Below, piece by piece: positions 6,266 through 14,557 of a stretch of DNA of 37,765 nt (its first letter is position 1; every line of letters begins with the position of its first letter). The stretch is from NCBI GenBank assembly GCA_026391075.1, contig JAPLES010000061.1, forward strand, positions 1 to 37,765, written 5' to 3'. Below the pieces are notes generated by a model. The model was not told the origin of the DNA and did not search any database. It saw nothing but the letters and a program-made list of their open reading frames with translations. The position numbers and the translations under genes are program-made. The DNA comes from Bacteroidota bacterium (GTDB taxonomy: Bacteria > Bacteroidota > Bacteroidia > Chitinophagales > LD1).

Positions 6266-7090
6266 ATGAAAAAAATATTTACGCTCTTCACACTCAGTCT
6301 GTCACTTTTTTTTGCAAATGCACAAGCTCCATTAACCTTTCATGACTATTCTACCATGACCATTGATGGCGTTCCTATCAACCTTTCGCAATATTATGGC
6401 AAGAAGGTAATGGTGGTGAATGTAGCTGCTCATTGTGGCTACACGCCTCAGTTTACGCAACTGCAAGAAATCTATGATTTATACCAATCGCATAACTTCG
6501 AAATTATCGGATTCCCAAGTGATGACTTCAACCAACAGGGCACCGACTCTGAATTAATTGCTACATGTGGTTCTTACAACGTTACTTTCCCATTAACCGA
6601 AAGTGTTCATGTGAAGGGTGGCGCTATGCATCCGGTTTTTCAATGGCTTACTCAACTTTCGCTCAATACAGTTTCTAATGCTTCGGTAAGTTGGAACTTT
6701 CATAAGTTTTTGATTGACGAAGCTGGTCATTGGGTTAACCATTATACACAAAGCACCTTACCAAATGCGCAGGTTATTGTGGATTGGATTCTTTCGCCTT
6801 CGGCTTTGGGTGTATCACCTTCTATTAGTTTGGATGAAATCGTAGAGATGAAATCAGCTAACCCAACTTCTACTTCGATTGATTTTGTGGTGAAAAATTC
6901 GGGTTTAAAAAACCTGAACATTAAATTGTTTTCTACAAGAGGCGAATTAATTGGTTCAGTTTACAATGGCTCAGTGGAAAGCAATCAAAACATCAACTAT
7001 TCAGTAAGTAATTTAGCTACAGGAATTTATTTTGTAAAAATTGAAGCAGATGGATTGCAGAAGACACTGCGATGTTCTGTCATAAATTAA
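6266..7090 (+). CDS. Glutathione-peroxidase-like protein with T9SS sorting domain
   Basis: A 274-residue protein: signal peptide to FFANAQ, a GPx thioredoxin fold (about residues 23-175), and a C-terminal T9SS type A-like domain (about 195-274) ending LATGIYFVKIEADGLQKTLR. The peroxidatic Cys57 lies in NVAAHCGYTPQ, and Trp143-Asn144 (WNFHKFL) of the catalytic tetrad are present. The usual catalytic Gln in the FPCNQF loop is replaced: the loop reads FPSDDFNQQ. Cys101 (ATCGSYNVTFPL) aligns with the resolving Cys of thioredoxin-dependent GPx enzymes, so a 2-Cys mechanism is likely. It probably detoxifies peroxides outside the cell or at the surface. A strong terminator follows 7 bases after the stop. 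Confidence 0.88.
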   Translation: MKKIFTLFTLSLSLFFANAQAPLTFHDYSTMTIDGVPINLSQYYGKKVMVVNVAAHCGYTPQFTQLQEIYDLYQSHNFEIIGFPSDDFNQQGTDSELIATCGSYNVTFPLTESVHVKGGAMHPVFQWLTQLSLNTVSNASVSWNFHKFLIDEAGHWVNHYTQSTLPNAQVIVDWILSPSALGVSPSISLDEIVEMKSANPTSTSIDFVVKNSGLKNLNIKLFSTRGELIGSVYNGSVESNQNINYSVSNLATGIYFVKIEADGLQKTLRCSVIN

Positions 7091-7096
7091 TGGCAC

Positions 7097-7129
7097 AAAA
7101 AAGGCGAGCAAATTTTGCTCGCCTTTTTT
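7097..7129. terminator. Bidirectional intrinsic terminator
   Basis: A near-perfect hairpin with arms AAAAAAGGCGAGCAAA and its complement, loop one T, with an A tract on one side and a T tract on the other. It serves the peroxidase gene on the plus strand and panB, whose 3' end lies at 7146, on the minus strand. Confidence 0.92.
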
Positions 7130-7145
7130 ATTTCCGTTCGCAGTT

Positions 7146-7961
7146 TCAATACTGCTCTTCTTTATTCGGAAAGTTTTTACTCTTCACATCATCTACATAT
7201 TGCTTCACAGCATTTTCAATATCCTCAGACAGATTTAAATATTTGCGCAAAAATCGTGGTTTAAATTCTTTAGTAATGCCTAGCATATCGTGCGAGACCA
7301 ACACCTGACCATCGGTGCCACCACCCGCCCCAATTCCAATGGTAGGGATGAGTAATTTTTTTGAAACTGCGGTGGCCAGTTTAGCAGGAATTTTTTCAAG
7401 CACAATAGCAAAACATCCACTTTTTTGCAAGAGTAAGGCATCTTCCATTAATTTTTTTGCTTCCAATTCTTCTTTAGCACGTACCGTGTAAGTCCCGAAT
7501 TTATAAATGGATTGTGGTGTTAATCCCAAGTGACCCATTACCGGAATTCCAGCCGTAAGAATACGCTCCACGCTCTCGCGAATTTCGCCACCACCTTCTA
7601 GTTTTACGGCATGAGCACCGGCTTCTTTCATAATGCGAATAGCAGATTCCAGCGCCAACCTTGAGTTGCCCTGGTAATAACCAAAAGGTAAATCTACTAC
7701 CACTAATGCGCGCGTTACACCTCGCACAACCGATGAAGCGTGATAAATCATTTGGTCGAGTGTAATGGGCAAAGTAGTTTCGTGACCCGCCATTACGTTT
7801 GAAGCAGAATCGCCAACCAGAATAACATCAATGCCCGCACTATCAATAATACGCGCCATAGAGAAATCGTAACTGGTGAGCATCGAAATTTTTATTCCTT
7901 CCTTTTTAAAATCCTGAAGCGTGTGTGTAGTGATACGTTTAATTTCTTTGTGAACTGACAT
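7146..7961 (-). CDS. panB: 3-methyl-2-oxobutanoate hydroxymethyltransferase
   Basis: PanB makes ketopantoate from 2-oxoisovalerate and methylene-tetrahydrofolate, the first committed step to pantothenate and so upstream of the coaB/coaC products. It is about 271 residues from [11 protein letters not shown] (ATG at 7959-7961). The frame stays open to 8027, but that extra N-terminus does not match the family. Motifs: [13 protein letters not shown] (metal/substrate), [36 protein letters not shown] (catalytic Glu) and [17 protein letters not shown]. It ends before a bidirectional terminator and diverges from the lipoprotein gene at 8058. Confidence 0.95.
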   Translation of the reverse strand: MSVHKEIKRITTHTLQDFKKEGIKISMLTSYDFSMARIIDSAGIDVILVGDSASNVMAGHETTLPITLDQMIYHASSVVRGVTRALVVVDLPFGYYQGNSRLALESAIRIMKEAGAHAVKLEGGGEIRESVERILTAGIPVMGHLGLTPQSIYKFGTYTVRAKEELEAKKLMEDALLLQKSGCFAIVLEKIPAKLATAVSKKLLIPTIGIGAGGGTDGQVLVSHDMLGITKEFKPRFLRKYLNLSEDIENAVKQYVDDVKSKNFPNKEEQY

Positions 7962-8041
7962 GTGCTGTTTTTTGATTGAAGGCGAAAGTCTGTATAAGGT
8001 TTTGTAATGCAAAATATTTAATGTCAAAAGAAGATTTCTGA

Positions 8042-8049
8042 TACATTTG
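8042..8049 (+). promoter_or_regulatory. -7 box TACATTTG, very close to a start codon
   Basis: A perfect TAnnTTTG box ends 8 bases before the ATG at 8058. Transcription starting 5-8 bases downstream would give a nearly leaderless mRNA. Confidence 0.5.
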
Positions 8050-8057
8050 CCCGCCTT

Positions 8058-9089
8058 ATGAAAACGAAAAATTTAATTCTTGCTTTAGTCATTCTATCGT
8101 GCTTTACGGGGTGCAAAAAAGATTTTGATTTAACGGCTCCTTACAAAGAAATTCCGGTGGTGTATGGTTTGTTGAATGTGGATTCTACCACACATTACAT
8201 TCGTGTGCAAAAAGCTTTTTTGATTGATGGCGATGCAACTGTAGCAGCAGGTATTACCGATTCAATTTACTATTCAGATTCCATTACGATTAAGCTGATT
8301 GGCTATTTGAACGGAAGTCGCAAAGATTCTTTTTACCTCCATAAAATTGACGGCAACACTATTGGATTGCCTAAAGACTCGGGCTTGTTTGCAAACACAC
8401 CAAATATACTTTACACCTTCAACGGAGTATTAAAAGCCACAGAAAATTATAGGTTGGAAGTTTCGCGCGATGGAAAAATGATTGCTCGCACCACGGATGG
8501 AAGTAATGTTTCGCTCGTTAATAATTTTATAGTCAACACACCTTACCCTAGTATCAAGTTCAATTTATCGAACGCGCATCCAACTACGTTTAGTTGGCAG
8601 CCCGCAACTAATGCGGCCATTTATGATTTGACTGTTCGTTTTTTTTATAGAGAAATTAACACGTCAGGCATTACTGAACATTCGATTGACATTCCGTTTT
8701 TTAATTCTAAAATTCCTGATGACCTTACTTCGAGTAGTAATGTAAAGGCAGATTTTACGGCTGATATTTTGCTGAGTAAACTAGTGGCAAATTTACCACA
8801 GTCAACCGATATTACACGAGAGTTTAAACAAATGAATTTCATGTTCGCAGCCGGGGGAATTGAGCTTTCAAAATTTGTTGAATCGCAACATGCCCAAACC
8901 GGAATTACCTCAGGCGAAGCTTTACCTGTTTACACGAATATTGTAGATGGCACAGGGCTATTATCATCGCGCTACTTCAAACAGGTGGATAGCGTTTTGT
9001 TTTCACCTGCAGGAATTGATTCGTTGGCTTGCAGCGATATTTCGCGCGGGCTGCGCTTTAAAAATCATTTTGGTATGGTTTGTAATTAG
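8058..9089 (+). CDS. Unrecognised Bacteroidota lipoprotein
   Basis: A 343-residue protein with a lipoprotein signal: a hydrophobic run ending LSCFTGC at Cys19, then KKDFD, which resembles the basic/acidic export signal of Bacteroidota surface lipoproteins. The mature start [27 protein letters not shown] resembles uncharacterised outer-membrane lipoproteins of this phylum, but I cannot name the family. The rest looks beta-rich, with [22 protein letters not shown] suggesting an immunoglobulin-like or fibronectin-like strand pair. No enzyme motif is seen. It diverges from panB and is followed by the phosphatase 79 bases on. Confidence 0.75.
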   Translation: MKTKNLILALVILSCFTGCKKDFDLTAPYKEIPVVYGLLNVDSTTHYIRVQKAFLIDGDATVAAGITDSIYYSDSITIKLIGYLNGSRKDSFYLHKIDGNTIGLPKDSGLFANTPNILYTFNGVLKATENYRLEVSRDGKMIARTTDGSNVSLVNNFIVNTPYPSIKFNLSNAHPTTFSWQPATNAAIYDLTVRFFYREINTSGITEHSIDIPFFNSKIPDDLTSSSNVKADFTADILLSKLVANLPQSTDITREFKQMNFMFAAGGIELSKFVESQHAQTGITSGEALPVYTNIVDGTGLLSSRYFKQVDSVLFSPAGIDSLACSDISRGLRFKNHFGMVCN

Positions 9090-9168
9090 TGTTTCACTAA
9101 TTGTATTTTTCAATTTCCTGTTTACTCATTCTATACTTAGCTTATCATTGCGCACAAATTTTTTAGGC

Positions 9169-10716
9169 ATGAAATTATTCTCTTGTCTGTTGTTTAGCTT
9201 TTTCGTTTCCGTGCTTAATGCACAGAATCTTTTTGATAATGAAATAAGCCAGCAATTCGACCCAAGTTTAAAGCCGTTTTATTTTGGTGTGGCATCGGGC
9301 GACCCGCAACAAAACAGCGTTGTTATCTGGACAAAAGTATGGAGTGATAGCGATCAAACAATAGCTGTAAATTGGGAAGTAGCTACGGATTCAGCTATGA
9401 AAAATGTAGTTGCTGGTAACGAAATGCGCACGAGTTTTACTTCTGCATTCACCGTAAAAATTTTGGTGAAAGGTTTGCAGCCTGCTACTACTTATTTCTA
9501 CCGTTTCGAAACTGAAAACGTTTTTTCCCCTATAGGAAGAACTAAAACGGCTCCAGTAAAATCAGAGCAGCTTCGTTTTGCTGTTGTAAACTGTAATAAT
9601 TTTGAACACGGATATTTTAATGCGTATAGATTAATTGCGAACCGAAACGATATTGATGCCGTGTTGCATTTAGGCGATTACATTTATGAATACGGAGCTA
9701 ACAAAAGTAAGAAGCACCCGAGTGTGCGTCAACATATTCCCGAGCACGAAATTTTGAATTTACAGGATTACCGAAGCCGTTATGCGCAGTATCGCCTCGA
9801 TAAAGATTTGCAGGAAGCACATCGTTTGCATCCTTTTATTAACGTGTGGGACGACCACGAATTTGCCAATGATGCTTACAAGGATGGCGCAAAAAATCAG
9901 CAGGTAGAGGAAGGTGATTGGAATCTAAGAAAAGCTATTGCCAAGAAAGTTTATTTCGAATGGATACCTATTACCGACAATGTGGAGGAAAGTGTTATCC
10001 GCAAAATGAGTTACGGCAATTTAGCGGACTTATTTATGATTGATACGCGCATAGAAGAGCGCTGCAAACAGGTTGACCCTTATGATACCTTGCTGCAATG
10101 CACCACACGAACCATTCTTGGGGCTAAACAAACCGCATGGCTCACACAAGGTGTTGAGCATTCTGCTGCGCGATGGAAAGTGATTGCAAATCAAGTAGTG
10201 TTTTCAGAATTAGATGCACACCAACTCACAAAAAAAAGCCGCATTAATGCCGATGCATGGGATGGTTACCCCGAAGAGCGCAAAGAATTATTTGATTCTT
10301 TTTACGCGAACAACACCAAGAACATCGTCATCATCACAGGCGATATTCATTTGTCGTGGGCATTTGATTTGGTGTTGAACCCTACCGACAAAAACAATTA
10401 CAACAGTAAAACAGGCAAAGGAGTAATAGGAGCCGAGTATGTGGTTCCTAGTGTTACCTCCAATGGCTTGGGCGAACGCATTCCACGAGGGTTAGCAAAA
10501 ATTGTTGAACTTATTTTAAAAAGAGAAGCTACTAACCCTCATTTGCGTTTTCAAAACTTAGTTGATCATGGTTACATGTTGCTCGATTTAGATAACAAAC
10601 GTGCCAATGCTACCTGGTATTTTTGCAAAACCGTGCGCAAGCGTTCCGAAAAATTCTCAGCAAAGGATAGTTGGAGTACGAAGTGGAATGAGAACAGGTT
10701 GGTGAGGGAGAAGTGA
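9169..10716 (+). CDS. PhoD-like alkaline phosphatase
   Basis: A metallophosphatase of the PhoD family, 515 residues from ATG 9169, with signal peptide MKLFSCLLFSFFVSVLNAQ. The open frame extends back to 8947 inside the previous gene, but only the ATG at 9169 gives a signal peptide. An N-terminal fibronectin-like domain (FGVASGDPQQNSVVIWTKV to LQPATTYFYRFE) precedes the phosphodiesterase domain. Metal-binding motifs: NCNNFEHGYFNAY, LHLGDYIYEYG, WDDHEFANDAY and ITGDIHLSWAFD. It should release phosphate from phosphomonoesters or diesters outside the inner membrane. No T9SS sorting domain is seen. Convergent with the next gene, 3 bases apart. Confidence 0.9.
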   Translation: MKLFSCLLFSFFVSVLNAQNLFDNEISQQFDPSLKPFYFGVASGDPQQNSVVIWTKVWSDSDQTIAVNWEVATDSAMKNVVAGNEMRTSFTSAFTVKILVKGLQPATTYFYRFETENVFSPIGRTKTAPVKSEQLRFAVVNCNNFEHGYFNAYRLIANRNDIDAVLHLGDYIYEYGANKSKKHPSVRQHIPEHEILNLQDYRSRYAQYRLDKDLQEAHRLHPFINVWDDHEFANDAYKDGAKNQQVEEGDWNLRKAIAKKVYFEWIPITDNVEESVIRKMSYGNLADLFMIDTRIEERCKQVDPYDTLLQCTTRTILGAKQTAWLTQGVEHSAARWKVIANQVVFSELDAHQLTKKSRINADAWDGYPEERKELFDSFYANNTKNIVIITGDIHLSWAFDLVLNPTDKNNYNSKTGKGVIGAEYVVPSVTSNGLGERIPRGLAKIVELILKREATNPHLRFQNLVDHGYMLLDLDNKRANATWYFCKTVRKRSEKFSAKDSWSTKWNENRLVREK

Positions 10717-10719
10717 TTT

Positions 10720-12807
10720 TTATTGCCCTCCGCCCAACTGCTGATAAATTCCTGTATAATATGAAGCTCCGTTTCTGTCGCCAATACGATTGAGACTTTC
10801 AATCAAGGCGCGATAAGGACCAGGAAAATAAGGATTGGCTTTTACCACATCGGTAAGTACAGCAGTAGCATTTGTAAAATCCTGTTTGTAGAAATAAGCA
10901 AGACCTAACCAATAAGCAGCGTTTGTATTTTCTCTGCTCAGATTAAGTGCCGCAGTTAATACTCGTGCTGCATCATCAAATTTTTGCACGTTCAAATAAC
11001 ACAAGCCAAGGTTCGCGAGAACTATTTCATTCTTCGGATATTTCTGTGCGTATGGTTCAAGCAAAGCCAATGCTCCTGCGTAATCATTCTTTCCCATTAA
11101 TTCCTGCGCGGCATAATCGCGCTTGTCATCTTTTTTAATAACACACGAAAGCGGAACACCATCGGCATACACGGTGTAAATACTTTGCTCAGGCGGAAAG
11201 CAATTATTCAAAAGTAAATCGCGGTCAATAAAGCGACAATACATTATTTCATAGTCGGCATCTTTTTCACAGCGCTGGCGGTAACTCGCGTAGCCTACTG
11301 CTGTGGTCAAAGAATCTTCTTTGAAATAAAAATTAACCGGTCCAATAGCGTTGCTGTAAATCGTAGTTTTTCTTCCATCGGTTCGTTTTAGGTTTTCATG
11401 TGCTTTCAACCAATCGGCAGATTGCTTTACACTGTTCATGTAGTAATCGGTTTCATAATTTCCATACGCACCTTTTATGCCACCAACTAATTCGTTGAAA
11501 TAAACATACTCGTTGGGGTGATTAGCAAACATGAAACGCGCGGGGCTTAAAATAAGCAGCACAATTGCACCAGCTAAAATGTATTTCTTTTTATCGGGCA
11601 TCACTTTAAGCAAATAGTCAAATGCAATACCTGAAAGGATAATGATGCTCGGGTAAATAAAAAAGAAGTGGCGCATGGTGTCATACAAAACCGATTTCTT
11701 ATAAATCACATAACCAATCGGAAATACAATGCTGAAATACAAAAAGACGAGCAACAATAATTTTTTCTGCGTGCGCAAATATGGAATCAGTAAAAACGAA
11801 GCAAGCAATCCGATTAAACCGAATAGAGGAGTGGAAATTAAAAGCCATTTAGGAATATAATGCCACGGCACTTCGGTAGAAGAAATATGCGCGCCTTCAA
11901 ACAGAATTTTTATTTGCACCGGAAATTTTTCTGCCACGTTCAATGCTTCGAGCGGATGCTTCAGCGGGCTCACCAAACCATAAGGCCAGAAAAGTAAACT
12001 TGCAAAATAACCAAGTACGGTAGCGAGTAAAACAAATTTTAAACTCGGAAGTATATTGACCTTGAATTTTGAAAAATCGAGTAATTCACCAATGCCGTAA
12101 AGGTTCAGCATCGCTAAACCGTAAAACAAAAACGTGTAAGGAATCAAAAGCAAACCACCAATGCGTATTCCCATAGCCATACCAATGCTCAATCCTAAAC
12201 CTATAGCAGTTTTAAGTGTTGGCTTAGGAAGTTGTTTCAAAAATTTAAGAATGAAAAGATACGACACCATATAGCCCGCAGCCATCGTAATATCTTTCGG
12301 GTTGTTCATGCTCTCCCCAAAAAAACGCGGAGAGAATGCCATAAGAATTAACGTAATTAAACCCGCTTGCCAGCCTGCAACTTCAACTGCAACAAGTGCG
12401 GCACACAGCATAGCAAAAAAACCAAACATTGAATTCCAGAAGTGACGCACGTTCCATTCGTTGACCGATGGAAGTGCTTTAGATAGGAGAGTAGCAGTGC
12501 CATCATAAAAACCACCGTAAAAAACCATCAGTGAATCAGGACCGTTTGTAGTAGCAGCAGTGGTATCCTGACCAAGTGTGGCATAAAAATTTACCACGTG
12601 GTGCCCGTAAACACGGTGGAAATTCTCATCGCCCGAAATTCCGTATTGGTGACTAACTAAAGCCATCGTCAACATCAAAATTGCAGCAAGGCCTATGAAT
12701 AATTTTTTTGCGAGCGATTCAGGAATAAGTTCGGTGAGAATGAATTCTTTTTTCGGTTCAACTTTTTTTTCTGTTTTAAGTTGAGGTTTGTTCTGTTGCT
12801 TTGCCAT
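10720..12807 (-). CDS. GT-C-type membrane protein with C-terminal TPRs
   Basis: About 695 residues from MAKQQNKPQ (ATG at 12805-12807); the frame opens earlier at 12843 but the extra dozen residues look spurious. A Lys-rich cytoplasmic N-terminus leads into about ten membrane helices of the polyprenol-phosphate-sugar glycosyltransferase (GT-C) type. The first external loop holds acidic residues (GISGDENFHRVYG) in the place where this fold has its catalytic Asp/Glu. After a soluble segment, the last 150 residues are TPRs (NDYAGALALLEPYAQKYPKN, FDDAARVLTAALNLSRENTN, DFTNATAVLTDVVKANPYFP). Substrate and acceptor are unknown; attaching a sugar to exported proteins or glycans is a plausible guess. 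Confidence 0.8.
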   Translation of the reverse strand: MAKQQNKPQLKTEKKVEPKKEFILTELIPESLAKKLFIGLAAILMLTMALVSHQYGISGDENFHRVYGHHVVNFYATLGQDTTAATTNGPDSLMVFYGGFYDGTATLLSKALPSVNEWNVRHFWNSMFGFFAMLCAALVAVEVAGWQAGLITLILMAFSPRFFGESMNNPKDITMAAGYMVSYLFILKFLKQLPKPTLKTAIGLGLSIGMAMGIRIGGLLLIPYTFLFYGLAMLNLYGIGELLDFSKFKVNILPSLKFVLLATVLGYFASLLFWPYGLVSPLKHPLEALNVAEKFPVQIKILFEGAHISSTEVPWHYIPKWLLISTPLFGLIGLLASFLLIPYLRTQKKLLLLVFLYFSIVFPIGYVIYKKSVLYDTMRHFFFIYPSIIILSGIAFDYLLKVMPDKKKYILAGAIVLLILSPARFMFANHPNEYVYFNELVGGIKGAYGNYETDYYMNSVKQSADWLKAHENLKRTDGRKTTIYSNAIGPVNFYFKEDSLTTAVGYASYRQRCEKDADYEIMYCRFIDRDLLLNNCFPPEQSIYTVYADGVPLSCVIKKDDKRDYAAQELMGKNDYAGALALLEPYAQKYPKNEIVLANLGLCYLNVQKFDDAARVLTAALNLSRENTNAAYWLGLAYFYKQDFTNATAVLTDVVKANPYFPGPYRALIESLNRIGDRNGASYYTGIYQQLGGGQ

Positions 12808-12862
12808 TGGGAAAATTTGTGCGGCAAAATAGTAAAGGCACAAGAACTTTTTGAAAAGATGT

Positions 12863-12953
12863 TAGCTTTGCCGCGGTGCCAAACCAATTTATCTGCCACC
12901 GAAAGAGGGTAGATAAATAGCGCGGGCAGTGGTGAAAGCCATTGCCCTTTTTA
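12863..12953 (+). ncRNA. Candidate small RNA with promoter box and terminator
   Basis: In the gap between two minus-strand genes the plus strand has a TAGCTTTG box (12863-12870). Two hairpins follow: TTTATCT/AGATAAA with a short inner stem (12888-12917), and GGGCAGTGG/CCATTGCCC (12924-12947), the second followed by TTTTTATTT. CCGCG at 12871 could also pair with CGCGG at 12921. The T-run terminator points rightward, where no protein gene ends, so a short independent transcript is the simplest reading. I recognise no known RNA family and no tRNA or signal-recognition RNA motif. Confidence 0.3.
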
Positions 12954-13658
12954 TTTCGAAGCTGAAATAAAAATAGATTGACTTGCCATTTTCACCAAAG
13001 GAATTTTCTCCAACACTTCTCCTGCAATTACCGATGGTGCAATAAGTGCGTCAGGAATTCCCGGCAATAAAAAATCTTTGTACTCCACCTGAATATTTCT
13101 GTAACCTGCTTTCAATAATTTTTGTGTGGCAAAGTTTTTTGAGAACGCCATTTCATCAGGTTCCAAATGTGCTTTTAGGCGAAGCGAAGCGTACGAGAAA
13201 ATGAGATAGACGTATGGATTGTAAATATTCGGTTCGAGGAAAATTATTTTTCCGTTTTCTTTCAGCAGCGCTTTCATGTTTACAAAAGCTTCATCTAAGT
13301 GATGATACAAGTGATGAAGAATTCCGTTACCGATGATGTAATCAAATTTTTCTCCTTTGAATTGGTCTGCTTTATTGAAATCAAGAATGTCGAAACGAAG
13401 ATTAGGCAGTTGGAAATTTTTCTTTGCATCATCAATAAACGGAACACATAAATCAGTGCCAAGAACTTTCATTCCGGTTTTTTGCGCCAGCATAAAACAG
13501 TTTTTCCCTGTGCCGCAACCAATTTCCATAATTGATTTTTGCGAACCAACCTGCATTTGCGAAATCATATAATTGCATCTGCGCTCAGCACGAATACGTG
13601 TTGATTGGGTATCGCCCCAAACCTGATTGAATCCTCTGTCGTCTTTTATATTCTCCAT
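12951..13658 (-). CDS. Class I SAM-dependent methyltransferase (first of pair)
   Basis: A 235-residue Rossmann-fold methyltransferase. SAM motif I is IMEIGCGTGKNCF (about residue 43), followed by VLGTDLCVPFIDDAKK, FDYIIGNGILHHLYHH and GKIIFLEPNIYNPYVYL. The substrate is unknown; a lipid, quinone or glycan is possible. It abuts the upstream methyltransferase exactly (TAA directly followed by ATG), so the two form an operon. No downstream terminator for the minus strand is visible. Confidence 0.88.
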   Translation of the reverse strand: MENIKDDRGFNQVWGDTQSTRIRAERRCNYMISQMQVGSQKSIMEIGCGTGKNCFMLAQKTGMKVLGTDLCVPFIDDAKKNFQLPNLRFDILDFNKADQFKGEKFDYIIGNGILHHLYHHLDEAFVNMKALLKENGKIIFLEPNIYNPYVYLIFSYASLRLKAHLEPDEMAFSKNFATQKLLKAGYRNIQVEYKDFLLPGIPDALIAPSVIAGEVLEKIPLVKMASQSIFISASK

Positions 13659-14408
13659 TTATTTTTTTACAATGATGGTGTATCCAAGCGGGTCTTCATC
13701 GCTTCCTAAATTAAGCAACAGCGAAACATGTGCGAGTAAAACAACTGCAATCAAAATTGGTGACAGCGCAATCCACACGGGAACAAAAATCCATTTCCAT
13801 ATTTGCGATGGAAGAAGATTTCGAAACCATAACACAATTACTTTGTTGCCAATGTTACCTATATCAGTTCCGCGATTTTTAATTTTAGCTTCACTGAATT
13901 TGCTGAACATAGTTTTTAAACTACTAGGTGTGTAACGAAAAAAATCGTAAGGAATATAATGGTATCGTGCGCTCCACGGAATGGTTATAATTCCCGTTGC
14001 GCCATTTTTCATTACACGATGCATTTCGTCAATCAGTTTTTGATAATGCTGCACGTGTTCTAAAACTTCGGTGCAAATGATGCCGTCAAATTTTTCATTT
14101 TCAAAAGGAATATCTTCTCCGTTGAAAGGTGTAATTTCTGAATTGCTGTAATCAAATTTTTCGGCATCAACTATATCTATACCGAAATATTTTGTTTGAG
14201 TTGAGTTGAGTAAAAATTTATAGGGCGATTGTCCGCAGCCAATATCCAACACATTTCCCTTGAAAGCGGAAATCGTTTTTTTGATATCGCGGAAAATGGT
14301 GAGGATTTGTAAATCCAAAACCATACGCCCATAGAATTTTATTTTCCCCATCAACGAATCGGGTGGAGTGTTGTTTACAGGGCGAAACCCTTCGCTTTTA
14401 GCTATCAT
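13659..14408 (-). CDS. Class I SAM-dependent methyltransferase with membrane tail
   Basis: A 249-residue methyltransferase: motif I VLDIGCGQSPYKF (about residue 53), then YFGIDIVDAEKFDY, FDGIICTEVLEHVQHY, and MKNGATGIITIPWSARYHYIPYDF with a Methyltransf_11-type core. The last 50 residues are hydrophobic (IFVPVWIALSPILIAVVLLAHVSLLLN) and probably anchor it to the membrane. Such tails are common in methyltransferases of surface-glycan loci. First gene of a two-gene operon; it diverges from the SprB-repeat gene across a 149-base region with inverted repeats. Confidence 0.87.
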   Translation of the reverse strand: MIAKSEGFRPVNNTPPDSLMGKIKFYGRMVLDLQILTIFRDIKKTISAFKGNVLDIGCGQSPYKFLLNSTQTKYFGIDIVDAEKFDYSNSEITPFNGEDIPFENEKFDGIICTEVLEHVQHYQKLIDEMHRVMKNGATGIITIPWSARYHYIPYDFFRYTPSSLKTMFSKFSEAKIKNRGTDIGNIGNKVIVLWFRNLLPSQIWKWIFVPVWIALSPILIAVVLLAHVSLLLNLGSDEDPLGYTIIVKK

Positions 14409-14461
14409 ACTTGCAACGATAATACTTTTTGAAGAAGTCTAATTTTTACGCACTCCAAAAC

Positions 14462-14531
14462 GTTTGGACCAAACAAGGCATTTGTTGTAGAAAATATTTT
14501 TGCACACGTGCAACATAAATGCTTACATTTA
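14462..14531. promoter_or_regulatory. Divergent promoter region with two inverted repeats
   Basis: GTTTGG-A-CCAAAC (14462-14474) is a perfect 13-bp palindrome, and TTGCAC-AC-GTGCAA (14500-14513) is a second inverted repeat. A TACATTTA box (14524-14531) lies 26 bases before the SprB-repeat gene. These may be operators controlling either gene of the divergent pair; that is inference. Confidence 0.4.
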
Positions 14532-14557
14532 ACTCTATCTACTAAAGCACACTTAGA

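Noticed and set aside
8947-9168. An N-terminal extension of the PhoD-like protein
   Set aside because: It overlaps the end of the lipoprotein gene, and the signal peptide begins only at ATG 9169.
12863-12953. A tRNA or signal-recognition-particle RNA
   Set aside because: There is no T-loop TTCGA and no GGAAGCAGC-type motif; only a generic small RNA can be proposed.
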